64,000 nucleotides of DNA, taken from Candidatus Heimdallarchaeota archaeon (lineage in GTDB: Archaea > Asgardarchaeota > Heimdallarchaeia > Heimdallarchaeales > Heimdallarchaeaceae). The stretch is taken from positions 24,001 to 88,000 of the forward strand of contig JAHLWR010000001.1 of assembly GCA_019057815.1 (NCBI GenBank), read 5' to 3'. Position 1 is the first letter of the stretch. Every line of letters starts with the position of its first letter. Positions 54,370-63,123 of the stretch are shown here, one piece after another. Made by a program: the position numbers and the translations under genes. Under the pieces are notes generated by a model, which made no database searches, was not told the DNA's origin, and was given only the letters and a program-made list of their open reading frames with translations.

Positions 54370-55800
54370 CTATTGTTTTTTCAAGGGGGATTCATTTACA
54401 TTGTAGCGTTTTAAGAATTTTGCATATTGTGTCAACAATCCCACAGCACGAACAGCTCTACCTGGGCTATCAAAACAGGGAACATCTTCCTGAAGTAATT
54501 TCTCTGTTCCCCAAATTGCTTCGTTGCCCCCTACAAGAGCTGTTAGAAAGGGTTTATCTTTTCTTTTTGAAAGCTCTTTAGTGATTTGTATATATTCCTC
54601 TATATTCAGATTTGGTATGCAAGGAAGGCAAAGATTAACAACACTATCGACGTTAGGATCGCTATATACTGCTTCTAGAGCTATACGATAGTCTTCAGCT
54701 GTTGCACTCCCGGTAATATCAATTGGGTTTTCTGTAGCATAAAAAACTGGGAAGGATTCATCTAGCTTCTTTTGTGTTTCTTCAGAGAACTTTGCTAGTT
54801 TTAAATTACAGTCAGAAACCATATCTGAAGCCATAACTCCAGCACCACCCCCATCTGTAACGATAGCTACTCTATCACCAGCTGGTAAAGGTTGTGTTCC
54901 AAAAGCCAATACGCAATCTTCAAGTTCACCCCATGTAGTAACTCTAATAAATCCTGCTTCAGTGAGAAGATCATCCACTACAGCATCATTTGAGGAAAGA
55001 GCTGCAGTATGAGATGCTCCAGCTTTAGCCCCTGTTTCCGTTCTATTGGCTTTAATTCCCATGATTGGTTTCTTTAACGAAATTTCTCTGACTTTTTCAA
55101 TGAATTTTCTACCATTCTTGAAATCTTCAAGATAAACTAATATCACTTTTGTTTCTTCATCACTACCCAAATAATCAATGCAATCTGCTTCATTAATATC
55201 TGATGCATTACCATAACTTATGAACTTCGATACCCAATTTCCACTACCAAGACGATATAACTGATCAATAAAAGCTGCACCAAAAGCTCCACTCTGGGTA
55301 AAGATCGATACTTTCCCAGATTTTGGTCTTTTAAGTTTTGATTCAGGTAGGAACATTGTATCATAACCAAGTTTAGGAGCATATAATCCTAAACAATTGG
55401 GACCAATAACGTTAATTCTATATTCATTCATTATTTCAAGCATTTTTTCTTGAATCTTTTGCCCCTCAACTCCTATCTCAGAAAAGCCACCAGTTGTGAT
55501 AATTACTTCTCTTATTGCTTTCTTACCACATTCTTCAAGAGCTTTGGGAGCATATTTTGCAGGAACAATAATAATGGCAACATCTACAGTACCTTCAATA
55601 TCTAAGATTGATTTGTACAAAGGATACTTCTTGCCAGCAAGCTCATGTTCCCCTCCTTTAGGGTTCACAAGATAGAGCTTTCCTGGAAACTTTTTCGCAA
55701 AATTCTCTGCAACAACGCCTCCTGGTTTAAGAGGATTAGTAGAAGCGCCAATAACACAGAAACTTGTTGCATCAAAAAAATTCTTGAGTTTATTAGACAT
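54370..55800 (-). CDS. Acyl-CoA synthetase (ADP-forming), alpha subunit
   Basis: The track extends to 56019, but family homology begins at MSNKLKNFFDATSFCVIGAS, ATG 55800 (ATG 55809 is alternative), giving 476 residues, close to the usual alpha length. Domains: CoA-binding Rossmann (CVIGASTNPLKPGGVVAENF to GPNCLGLYAPKLGYDTMF), then succinyl-CoA ligase-like domain (VSIFTQSGAFGAAFID, and the phosphohistidine loop region GASHTAALSSNDAVVDDLL), then the C-terminal ligase-like domain (VAIVTDGGGAGVMASDM). It makes ATP from acetyl-CoA or branched or aryl acyl-CoA at the end of fermentation. This fits a ferredoxin-based peptide or aldehyde metabolism with the AOR and POR genes. Confidence 0.92.
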   Translation of the reverse strand: MSNKLKNFFDATSFCVIGASTNPLKPGGVVAENFAKKFPGKLYLVNPKGGEHELAGKKYPLYKSILDIEGTVDVAIIIVPAKYAPKALEECGKKAIREVIITTGGFSEIGVEGQKIQEKMLEIMNEYRINVIGPNCLGLYAPKLGYDTMFLPESKLKRPKSGKVSIFTQSGAFGAAFIDQLYRLGSGNWVSKFISYGNASDINEADCIDYLGSDEETKVILVYLEDFKNGRKFIEKVREISLKKPIMGIKANRTETGAKAGASHTAALSSNDAVVDDLLTEAGFIRVTTWGELEDCVLAFGTQPLPAGDRVAIVTDGGGAGVMASDMVSDCNLKLAKFSEETQKKLDESFPVFYATENPIDITGSATAEDYRIALEAVYSDPNVDSVVNLCLPCIPNLNIEEYIQITKELSKRKDKPFLTALVGGNEAIWGTEKLLQEDVPCFDSPGRAVRAVGLLTQYAKFLKRYNVNESPLKKQ

Positions 55801-55960
55801 GTTTCTCATTCTGTTCTTTAAATATCTGATTAAAAATATTGTTTTTAGCACATAAATATCATTAAATGTCACGAAAAACGTATTTAAGCACTTATTTAAA
55901 GCTTTAAGCTTTTTTGAGAATTTGAAAAGAGATATAAAGGTGTTATAACCGTAAATAAAT

Positions 55961-56572
55961 ATGGGTCGTAATAGATTTCTATCTAATTTGGTCGCGTTGA
56001 TTGTAAGTTTAGCAATCACCTATCCAATTGTGCATTTTATCGACAATGTTACACGTGGAGGGACTATAAGTGTAAATGCGGGTGCGTTTCTATTCGGTGG
56101 TTTTATACTGGGATTAATTGCCTATAAAAACGATGGAATAAAGATAGCTGCAATTATTTCAATAACGATTTTCATATTAGCTACTATTGTTGGTGTAATG
56201 ATGATAGTAGCTGGAGGAGGAACTATAGGAGATTTCTCACAAGACGTTGTCGAACAAATATTTGGACCAATTTTGGGTTTGACGTTTATCATAATTGGAA
56301 TAATACTCATCGTAGGTTTTGCTATTGCAGCAGGATTGTTCATAGTAGCTTCAGCAATAGGATCAGCTATTGGTAATAGTATTTGGAGAGACAAAGAAAA
56401 GGAACTTGAAGCTAGAGGAGCATATAGTCCAGATGCTTATCAGCCAGCTCAGCAACCTTATCAACAACCCTACCAACAACCACAACAAGCAAGAGTCAAA
56501 CTATGTCAATATTGCGGAACTGAAGTTCCTAGTTCGGATAGTTTCTGTATAAATTGTGGAGCAAAGATTTAA
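55961..56572 (+). CDS. Membrane protein with a C-terminal zinc ribbon
   Basis: The 203-residue protein has four membrane helices (about residues 8-27, 40-55, 60-85 and 100-135), a Gln/Pro/Tyr-rich linker (QPAQQPYQQPYQQPQQ) and a zinc ribbon (CQYCGTEVPSSDSFCINCG) at the very C-terminus. TM plus terminal ribbon proteins of this kind are common in Asgard and other archaea, with no settled function. It is divergent from the acyl-CoA synthetase operon; ATATAAAG about 25-30 nt upstream of the ATG is the likely TATA box, so near-leaderless. Confidence 0.75.
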   Translation: MGRNRFLSNLVALIVSLAITYPIVHFIDNVTRGGTISVNAGAFLFGGFILGLIAYKNDGIKIAAIISITIFILATIVGVMMIVAGGGTIGDFSQDVVEQIFGPILGLTFIIIGIILIVGFAIAAGLFIVASAIGSAIGNSIWRDKEKELEARGAYSPDAYQPAQQPYQQPYQQPQQARVKLCQYCGTEVPSSDSFCINCGAKI

Positions 56573-56678
56573 TTCTTTCTCTTTTTCATTATTATTTATG
56601 TTTTTTGAGCCAAAATCACATCTAGATACTATAACATGAAAGACAACTTTTTGTATTTCATTAACATCTACACTCTTA

Positions 56679-57848
56679 ATGACAGATGATACTCCAGTTT
56701 TTTGGTCAGCTCCTTATCAAAAAGAGATATGTGCTAAAATCGTAGAAGTTAATGAAACTGAACTGAGATTCGATCGAGCATTATTTTATCCCGGTGGTGG
56801 AGGTCAACCACACGATTTAGGAACCATGAGCTATCAAGAGTATACACTACCTATCATTGAGGTTTATACAATAGAAGGAGAAATTTGGCATAAAATTGAT
56901 AAGAAAGAGACAATAGATTTTCAAGTCGATGAAGATGTTAAACTAGAACTAAATTGGAATCGTCGATACAATCTGATGAGAAGCCACACAGCTCAGCATT
57001 TATTGTCCTATTACATCAGAGAAATGCATGAATGTGAAACAATCAAAGCTAATTTTGATGAAGGGAAAATAGAAATCGAAACATCAAAAAAACTAAATCT
57101 TAATGATGTGATTAGAGTTCTCGAAGAATCCAATCATCGATTAGAAGAAAATGCTGATGTAATATCGATTATTGTTAATCAGGAAGCTTTCCAGGAAGAG
57201 TATAAGAGGAAAATTAGGGGAAAAACATCTGACGAAAAAAAAGTTAGAATGATACAATTAGGTGATTTTGACCTAGTGTGCTGTGGAGGAACACATGTTA
57301 ATAAAATGGCTGAAGTGAGAGGAATTTTTCTCGAAACAGTGAAAAACAGGGTCATAAAACTCTACACTGGTGGGAAAGGGATTAATTACACTAATAGACA
57401 AAGAGCAAATCTTCATGCGCTTGAAGAAATAACAGAGAAAAAAGATTCAAAACTAATTGAGCTTGTTAATAATAAATTGAAAGAAAATAAAAACCTAGAG
57501 GAAGGAAATATACTCCTTTTGAAATTACTTTTTCAAAAAATTCACACTTGGTCAGAAAAAATACAGAATTATTCTGTGATACTTTTGGATATCCCCACTC
57601 TTGACAGAATAACAGTTCAAGCAGCATTAAAGGAAGTGAGGGAAAAGATATTTGTTGCGATAATAGGCAAAAATGCTATTCTTTACCTTATTTCTACTAA
57701 CGAACGCATAAAAGCAAATGAGGTAATTGATAAAATAAAAGAGAAAACACGAGCTAAAGGCGGAGGTAATGAGGGGTTTGCACAGATGTCAGTCAAGGAT
57801 ATAGAAGAACCTTTACAACTAGTTAGGGAAGTAATATCTTCCCTGTGA
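56679..57848 (+). CDS. alaX: AlaX-type alanyl-tRNA editing protein (long form)
   Basis: The 389-residue protein has the AlaRS-like editing domain: LFYPGGGGQPHDLGTM, zinc ligands in RSHTAQHLLSYY (H-x3-H, about residue 107) and DLVCCGGTHVNKM (C and H, about 207-213). A DHHA1-like C-terminal domain with coiled-coil (KLIELVNNKLKENKNL) and an RAKGGGNEGFAQM glycine motif makes it the AlaX-L type. It hydrolyses Ser- or Gly-tRNA-Ala in trans. Cytosolic and monocistronic. Confidence 0.92.
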   Translation: MTDDTPVFWSAPYQKEICAKIVEVNETELRFDRALFYPGGGGQPHDLGTMSYQEYTLPIIEVYTIEGEIWHKIDKKETIDFQVDEDVKLELNWNRRYNLMRSHTAQHLLSYYIREMHECETIKANFDEGKIEIETSKKLNLNDVIRVLEESNHRLEENADVISIIVNQEAFQEEYKRKIRGKTSDEKKVRMIQLGDFDLVCCGGTHVNKMAEVRGIFLETVKNRVIKLYTGGKGINYTNRQRANLHALEEITEKKDSKLIELVNNKLKENKNLEEGNILLLKLLFQKIHTWSEKIQNYSVILLDIPTLDRITVQAALKEVREKIFVAIIGKNAILYLISTNERIKANEVIDKIKEKTRAKGGGNEGFAQMSVKDIEEPLQLVREVISSL

Positions 57849-57855
57849 AGAATTT

Positions 57856-58851
57856 TTAATACCAATCTTTTTTTGATTCTATATATGTATAAGTTAAAGG
57901 ATCATGTTTATCGTTTCTTTTAACCTTCTTCTCGTCAACTAATTTATTAAGATGAGCAGTCATATTAGCTCTGGGAGCTAGAACATTGTAGGGGTGATAC
58001 CACTTAATTCCTTGTGCACTATGTACTCTTTCTATCAAGTCATCGACTGTTAGAAATTTTCGTTCCATCATAGCCATCACTAATTGACTTTCAAATTCTT
58101 TGAATGCTCTAACTACATCTTCGATGTAGGGTTTAACATGACGTCCTTCTTGTACCAGGTCATGAGCAGGACACAAAACGGAAATTTTTGCTTTTAATAA
58201 AAATTCAATGTTCGAGAACCATTGTTTATAAGAAGCTGAATGATCTATCAAGTAACTATGAGGAAGGGAGGGATAAATACTAAGAGCATCTCCAACAAAC
58301 ATTGTTCTCTCTGTAGTGTAGAAGAACATACTATGACCTAGACAATGACTGTCATAGTTTATGATCATTAATTTTCCATCTCCTAAGTCAAATTTGTCTC
58401 CATCTTTGAAAAGGATATCAGGCTTAAAACGCTCTAATTCATCAAAAGGATCTTTTCTTATAGCAAAATATAATCGTTCTTTCTTTGTATATTTAAAGTA
58501 TTTAACTTTTAATACATTCTTAGGATTTTTTGCTACTTCTTCACATTTTTGATTTATTGCTACTTGGGCTTTTGTAAAGATTTTCTTTAAGCGATAGACT
58601 CCAGCCATGGTATCAGGGTGAGGGTGAGTAAGGAAGATATATTTCACATCTTTAGGATTTTTGTTCCTGTTAACCACAGCTTCTTGAAATAAGGTGTCTA
58701 GTGACCCTTTTGTTCCTGTATCAATTATAGCAAGATTGTCTTTACCTACAAGATAGCCTCTTGTCAGTTCTCCACCATCACCTAGTGGTCCATCAACAAC
58801 AGAAATTGTTTCTTTTAAACTTTTAATTGGATCTCCTATCACTTTTATCAC
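57856..58851 (-). CDS. Metallo-beta-lactamase-fold hydrolase
   Basis: The 331-residue protein has an MBL domain: NLAIIDTGTKGSLDTL, THPHPDTMAG (H-x-H-x-D, with D-T-M-A-G continuing), the distal NYDSHCLGHSMFFYTTERTMFVGDAL, where H and D ligands are present, and LCPAHD. The C-terminal 90 residues (LTVDDLIERVHSAQ to VDEKKVKRNDKHDPLTY) form the winged-helix-like tail of LACTB2-type MBL enzymes, which may be nucleases or thioesterases. It follows the zinc-ribbon coiled-coil gene by 7 nt on the same strand, implying a shared function. Confidence 0.87.
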   Translation of the reverse strand: MIKVIGDPIKSLKETISVVDGPLGDGGELTRGYLVGKDNLAIIDTGTKGSLDTLFQEAVVNRNKNPKDVKYIFLTHPHPDTMAGVYRLKKIFTKAQVAINQKCEEVAKNPKNVLKVKYFKYTKKERLYFAIRKDPFDELERFKPDILFKDGDKFDLGDGKLMIINYDSHCLGHSMFFYTTERTMFVGDALSIYPSLPHSYLIDHSASYKQWFSNIEFLLKAKISVLCPAHDLVQEGRHVKPYIEDVVRAFKEFESQLVMAMMERKFLTVDDLIERVHSAQGIKWYHPYNVLAPRANMTAHLNKLVDEKKVKRNDKHDPLTYTYIESKKDWY

Positions 58852-58858
58852 TTCTTGA

Positions 58859-59677
58859 CTATTTAGCTTCAGATAATATTACCTTTACTACTTGACTAAC
58901 TTTTTTCATTCTATCGATTTCTTTAGACTTCTCAACTTTAGATTTTTGATAGGCTTTTTCACCTAGTTCTCCAGTTTGTGATTGAACATATAAAATTTCT
59001 AAGTTTCTCTGAAGTTGTTTCATTTTTCTTTCTAAAGCATCAAAAGTCTTTTTCATCTTAGTAAGTTCTATATTCAACTTCATATTAAAGCTTTCAAGAT
59101 TTTTCTTGTACTTAACCTCCATCTCATCGTAAGTCCCTCGGCTTATAGCTTTATCACCTTTTAAAGCTTGAAGACGTTTATACTTTTGACGCTCATTATT
59201 TCGATCTTCAATGATTTGTTCGATGGGTAATATAGCACTGAAATCTTCAAATTCAGCTTCAGTTTTTGTTATTTCACCTATTTCAGATGATAACGTTTTT
59301 ACTTTCGGTTTAGCTTCGCTAGCAGGGATGAGCTTATTTTTCACCCTATCTAGGAGTTTTGAGACTTCATCTTCAAGTTCTCGCTTTCTTTTTAGAAGAG
59401 AATTGTATTGTTCTCGTTTAACAACAGTTTCTGCGATTCTCTCAACTAGTTCATCATCACTTAGCTCTTTCTTCTCTACCTCTTCTTCTATCTCAATAGG
59501 TTCTTCAACTTCGTAAATTACACCGGTAGGAGATGTCTCGTCTTTCTTAACGCTCTCAACAACTTCACTAATCTCAACTTGTTTAGATTCTACTGGTCGG
59601 ATTATTTTAGCGCCACATTTACGACAAAAATTCCAATGGTCTTCGGTGGGGTTACGGCAGAATGGACATTCACTCAT
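58859..59677 (-). CDS. Zinc-ribbon coiled-coil protein
   Basis: From ATG 59677 (the track adds three residues) the protein has 272 residues. It starts with a double-CxxC zinc ribbon (CPFCRNPTEDHWNFCRKCG), then an acidic linker, then about 180 residues of coiled coil (EQYNSLLKRKRELEDEVSKLLDRV, DALERKMKQLQRNLEILYVQ) ending in a helix with SKVEKSKEIDRMKKV. It is directly upstream of the MBL hydrolase in a two-gene operon, and may be its oligomerising or targeting partner. No specific family recognised. Confidence 0.75.
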   Translation of the reverse strand: MSECPFCRNPTEDHWNFCRKCGAKIIRPVESKQVEISEVVESVKKDETSPTGVIYEVEEPIEIEEEVEKKELSDDELVERIAETVVKREQYNSLLKRKRELEDEVSKLLDRVKNKLIPASEAKPKVKTLSSEIGEITKTEAEFEDFSAILPIEQIIEDRNNERQKYKRLQALKGDKAISRGTYDEMEVKYKKNLESFNMKLNIELTKMKKTFDALERKMKQLQRNLEILYVQSQTGELGEKAYQKSKVEKSKEIDRMKKVSQVVKVILSEAK

Positions 59678-59762
59678 ATTTATCACCTAACTATCATATA
59701 ACATTGAGATATATTTAGAGTTATCCTTAAAAAAGATAACCAAAACAAGCAATGTGATATTG

Positions 59763-60326
59763 ATGAAAATTGTTTGTTGCTCCAAAAACCCTGTAAAGAT
59801 TCAGGCCGTTAAAGAAGCGTTTTCTTCTTATTTTGAGACTTTTCAGCTTGAATCTTTGGACATGAAACCTTATTCTTCTGTCTTGTTACAGCCACTTACT
59901 CCTGAGAAGACTCTTGAATCAGCTGTTAACAGAATAATTACGGCACGTAAGTTGGAAAAAGCTGATTTTTTTGTTAGTCTCGAGGGAGGTATGGGGAAGG
60001 ATCAATATGGAGCTTTTCTTACAGCTTATGTTTGTGTTTCTAATGAAGCTAATGCAAGAAAAATATCCGTTTCTGGTGGGTTTCGAATGCCACTTCCGGT
60101 AAAAATCTACCAGAAATTAGAAAATGATAGAAGTCTAGAGCTTGGAGACATAATAGACATAATTACTGGAGAGAGCAATGTAAAGCAACAAGGGGGATCA
60201 GCAGCTGTTTTTACTGATAATCGGATTCACAGAAAAGATGTTTTCAAACAAGCTGTTATTTTTGCTTTAATCCCATTTACAAGTGATAAATACAAAAGTC
60301 TTGAGATTTCTAATAACAATGACTGA
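59763..60326 (+). CDS. Inosine/xanthosine triphosphatase (YjjX/NTPase family)
   Basis: From ATG 59763 (the track's GTG 59754 adds three residues) the 187-residue protein matches the YjjX/DUF84 family: KIVCCSKNPVKIQAVKEAF, the central ADFFVSLEGGM, SGGFRMPLPVKI, LGDIIDIITGESNVKQQGGSAAVFTDNRIHRKDVF. It removes inosine and xanthosine triphosphates from the nucleotide pool. Cytosolic, monocistronic and divergent from the zinc-ribbon gene. Confidence 0.9.
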   Translation: MKIVCCSKNPVKIQAVKEAFSSYFETFQLESLDMKPYSSVLLQPLTPEKTLESAVNRIITARKLEKADFFVSLEGGMGKDQYGAFLTAYVCVSNEANARKISVSGGFRMPLPVKIYQKLENDRSLELGDIIDIITGESNVKQQGGSAAVFTDNRIHRKDVFKQAVIFALIPFTSDKYKSLEISNNND

Positions 60327-60355
60327 TTCCTCAAATTATCTAATGAAAGAGTTTT

Positions 60356-61192
60356 TTAGAAATACTCTTTCGTATTTAATACATAATAAGCACCAAAGAG
60401 AAATGCAACAATAGCTATCATTATTACGAGAAATGCTTGCCAGATATCCATAAAAGAACTAGCAATTCTTAAAGGGAACGTTTCTACTGCTACTATTGTT
60501 TTAGTAAGATAACTATGAATGTAATAACTCCCAAAAATATACCTAATATTGTCGAATAGCGAAACAAAAAGTCTGTAACCTGATAGTTCATAACCTAGTA
60601 CATAGATTACTGAGAATATAATCGAACGTTTAGATAAAGTTCCAAAAAAGAGAACAACAGCAATGATCAAAAGAACATACAACATCACAGCTACGCAAAG
60701 ATGGCACAAATCAATAAGACCTGTTTTGAAATCAAATTGAGGATCTGCTGCCCCATATAATAGAAAATTAATAATTACAGGAGGTAAAGATAGCAAAAAT
60801 CCAATTGGAACTAATGACATGTATTTTTGCAGGATTATCCATAATCTTGAAACAGGCCTCGTTAACAGATAAACAATTGTATGATTTTTTTGTTCTTCTC
60901 CTAAGGAGATAGAAGTGAATATTGCTACCAGTATGGGAATAAGAACATAAAGATAAATAATATAGATATTATTTATGAAAAAAACAACAGCATCTTCACT
61001 TGACAATGCCCAGTTATTGTGATTTCCAGAAATCCGTTGAAAAACATAAAATAAAGGTATAATGATAGGCACTAATAAAATAACTTCAATAACTATTATA
61101 CGTTTTATTTTTAAATAACTAAAGAAAGAGTTTTTGAATATCTCTAAATTGAAAGCAAGTTTTCCTGAATTAGTACTTTTCCCTTGTCCCAT
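60356..61192 (-). CDS. ABC-2 type permease (second pair)
   Basis: The 278-residue protein has six membrane helices and the ABC-2 layout: an N-terminal helix after LKIKRIIVIEVILLVPI, the loop ISLGEEQKNHTIVYLLTRPVSRLWIILQKY (coupling-helix motif of NatB-like permeases), and a final pair of helices. It follows its ATPase by 4 nt and closes a four-gene operon. Exporters of this group move polypeptides, Na+, drugs or surface polymers; the substrate is unreadable. Confidence 0.85.
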   Translation of the reverse strand: MGQGKSTNSGKLAFNLEIFKNSFFSYLKIKRIIVIEVILLVPIIIPLFYVFQRISGNHNNWALSSEDAVVFFINNIYIIYLYVLIPILVAIFTSISLGEEQKNHTIVYLLTRPVSRLWIILQKYMSLVPIGFLLSLPPVIINFLLYGAADPQFDFKTGLIDLCHLCVAVMLYVLLIIAVVLFFGTLSKRSIIFSVIYVLGYELSGYRLFVSLFDNIRYIFGSYYIHSYLTKTIVAVETFPLRIASSFMDIWQAFLVIMIAIVAFLFGAYYVLNTKEYF

Positions 61193-61196
61193 TTAA

Positions 61197-62132
61197 TCAC
61201 CTTATAAGATACCTAAACACTGAATCAAGATTATCATCAGTTGATGATATATGAAAAACATTTAATTTGTTAGATTCAATTATTTTGGGGAGTTGCCCAT
61301 AGAATTTTGAGGGGTTACTCGTTTTTACATACAAGACTTCCTCTCCATTCTCATCTTTTATGAAACTTATATTTTGAATGTGAGATAGTGATAGCATATG
61401 TTCAGCAAGCTTTCTTACTTTAACCCCTTTAATTTTTACTTCGTGTGGATATTGATAAATAAGTTCTCTTATTTCATGTATTTTCCCCGAAGCAAGTACT
61501 TTCCCTTGGTAAACTAGCAATATTTTAGGAGATATTTTTTCTATTTCATGTAATACATGAGAGGAAACAATTACTGATTTTCCAGCCTTACTCATATCTT
61601 TTATTAAAAACATAAGCTTAATTCTTGTTACTGGGTCAGCTCCCGCTAAAGGTTCATCCATTATCAATAGTTCAGGATCATGTGCAATTGCTTGAGCGAA
61701 TTTCATTCTTTGCTTCATCCCTTTTGAATAACCTCCAATTGCTCTATCTGCGGCTCCTTCCATTTCAACAATCTTAATAGCTTCGTTCGCTAATTTCACT
61801 GATTCTGAGCTTGAAAAACCATATAGTCTGACTAAGGAGGTTACAAAATGCCTACCTGTTTGTCCATAGTAGAAAGCATCATATTCCGGACAATATCCTA
61901 TTCTCTTGTAGAGAAGCAAGTTCTTCCACGGATTTTGTCCAAGAGTAGAAATTTGACCTTTTGAAGGTTTAATTTGACCAATCATAAGTTTCTGAAAAGT
62001 AGTTTTACCTGCTCCATTTGGTCCCAATAATCCAGTAATTCCACTCTGAATGGTTGTATTAACTTGATTAAGACCTACAACTTTTCCATAGAAACGGGAT
62101 AAATCGACAGCCTCTATTATATTTGCACACAT
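61197..62132 (-). CDS. ABC-2 type transporter ATPase (second pair)
   Basis: The 311-residue ATPase has Walker A GLLGPNGAGKTT, Q-loop-region YCPEYDAFYYGQTG, the signature GYSKGMKQRM, Walker B LLIMDEPLAGADPVTRIK and H-loop VIVSSHVLHEIE. A C-terminal 90-residue regulatory-like extension (HEVKIKGVKVRKLAEHML) is typical of NatA/CcmA-like ATPases. Preceded by an 11-nt gap after the first permease. Confidence 0.92.
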   Translation of the reverse strand: MCANIIEAVDLSRFYGKVVGLNQVNTTIQSGITGLLGPNGAGKTTFQKLMIGQIKPSKGQISTLGQNPWKNLLLYKRIGYCPEYDAFYYGQTGRHFVTSLVRLYGFSSSESVKLANEAIKIVEMEGAADRAIGGYSKGMKQRMKFAQAIAHDPELLIMDEPLAGADPVTRIKLMFLIKDMSKAGKSVIVSSHVLHEIEKISPKILLVYQGKVLASGKIHEIRELIYQYPHEVKIKGVKVRKLAEHMLSLSHIQNISFIKDENGEEVLYVKTSNPSKFYGQLPKIIESNKLNVFHISSTDDNLDSVFRYLIR

Positions 62133-62143
62133 ATCATTTTCAC

Positions 62144-63112
62144 CTATTCAGTTAATTCTAGTTTTCTTATTTGTCTAATTAGGATGTAGAGGAAAATCAC
62201 TATCAGAATGACAATAAACAGAAAACATATACCTACACTTATGGGGGAAAGGGTAGCTGCAATTTCTTGGGTACTAGCGAAATAATCGGAGGGAGAAACC
62301 CCAATTAACCACAGTTGAATGACTTTTAGACAAATTGGTAAACTAAATAAATACCAGAAATCTATACCCAAAACATTCCTCATGATTTGAGAAAATAGAG
62401 TCGATAAAGGATTAATTGCTGCTGTTAACATCCCAACATACAATCCACGTTTTGTAATACTTGAGAGAGATAAAACCAATGTCATTATTAAAAAACCATT
62501 AATAAGGCCAGATAATAAAGCTGGGAAGTAAACTGAAACAATATCTAATGCAACTTGACTGAACGATCTTTCCATTAAGATTTCCAGTGTAAAGAAGTAC
62601 AATGTTGTTGGAACCCAAGTAAAAGAAAGAACATAAATGAAAACTGCACCATATTTTCCAATAACATATTCTGCTTTTCTAATAGGCCTAGAAAGATACA
62701 ATGTTATAGAATTGTATTCCCTATCATTAGATATAAGGTTGGATCCTACCCAACCAATTAGAAGAACATCAAAAAAACTAAATTGGGAACCTAACATTGC
62801 TGCAAAGACTCGCAGGAAAGCTGTTTTGCCTGCAAAAATAGGAAGGAAGGTTGGTGACATCATTAACCCAAAAAGAGCATCAAAGGAAAGCATAAATGTT
62901 ATACCAGAAATCCCGAAGGATATTAATTTAAAAATTCCAATAACTAAAATAGCAATTCGCGCAAAAATTAATAATTTTACAACTCTTGAACCAAGTGCTG
63001 TTTTTGCTTCAACTATTGCAATTGTAAGGACCCTATAAATAGTGCCTTTGAATTTCTTTTCCCATTTTCTATACCCTAAAGAGTAAATCTGAGAAGTGCT
63101 TTCACTTTCCAT
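62144..63112 (-). CDS. ABC-2 type permease (first pair)
   Basis: The 322-residue protein has six membrane helices; its loop SNLISNDREYNSITLYLSRPIRKAEYVIGKY parallels GEEQKNHTIVYLLTRPVSRLWIILQKY of the second permease, so the two pairs look like a diverged duplication. It sits between the two ATPase genes with 11-nt gaps either side, so all four are probably cotranscribed. Confidence 0.85.
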   Translation of the reverse strand: MESESTSQIYSLGYRKWEKKFKGTIYRVLTIAIVEAKTALGSRVVKLLIFARIAILVIGIFKLISFGISGITFMLSFDALFGLMMSPTFLPIFAGKTAFLRVFAAMLGSQFSFFDVLLIGWVGSNLISNDREYNSITLYLSRPIRKAEYVIGKYGAVFIYVLSFTWVPTTLYFFTLEILMERSFSQVALDIVSVYFPALLSGLINGFLIMTLVLSLSSITKRGLYVGMLTAAINPLSTLFSQIMRNVLGIDFWYLFSLPICLKVIQLWLIGVSPSDYFASTQEIAATLSPISVGICFLFIVILIVIFLYILIRQIRKLELTE

Positions 63113-63123
63113 TGTTTTCCCTC

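Noticed and set aside
55801-56019. The 73-residue N-terminal extension of the acyl-CoA synthetase alpha ORF
   Set aside because: It has no family homology, overlaps the divergent promoter and start of the 55961 gene, and homology begins at ATG 55800.
62637-63038. 133-residue + strand ORF over the ABC permease
   Set aside because: Antisense shadow of a membrane permease in a clear four-gene operon.
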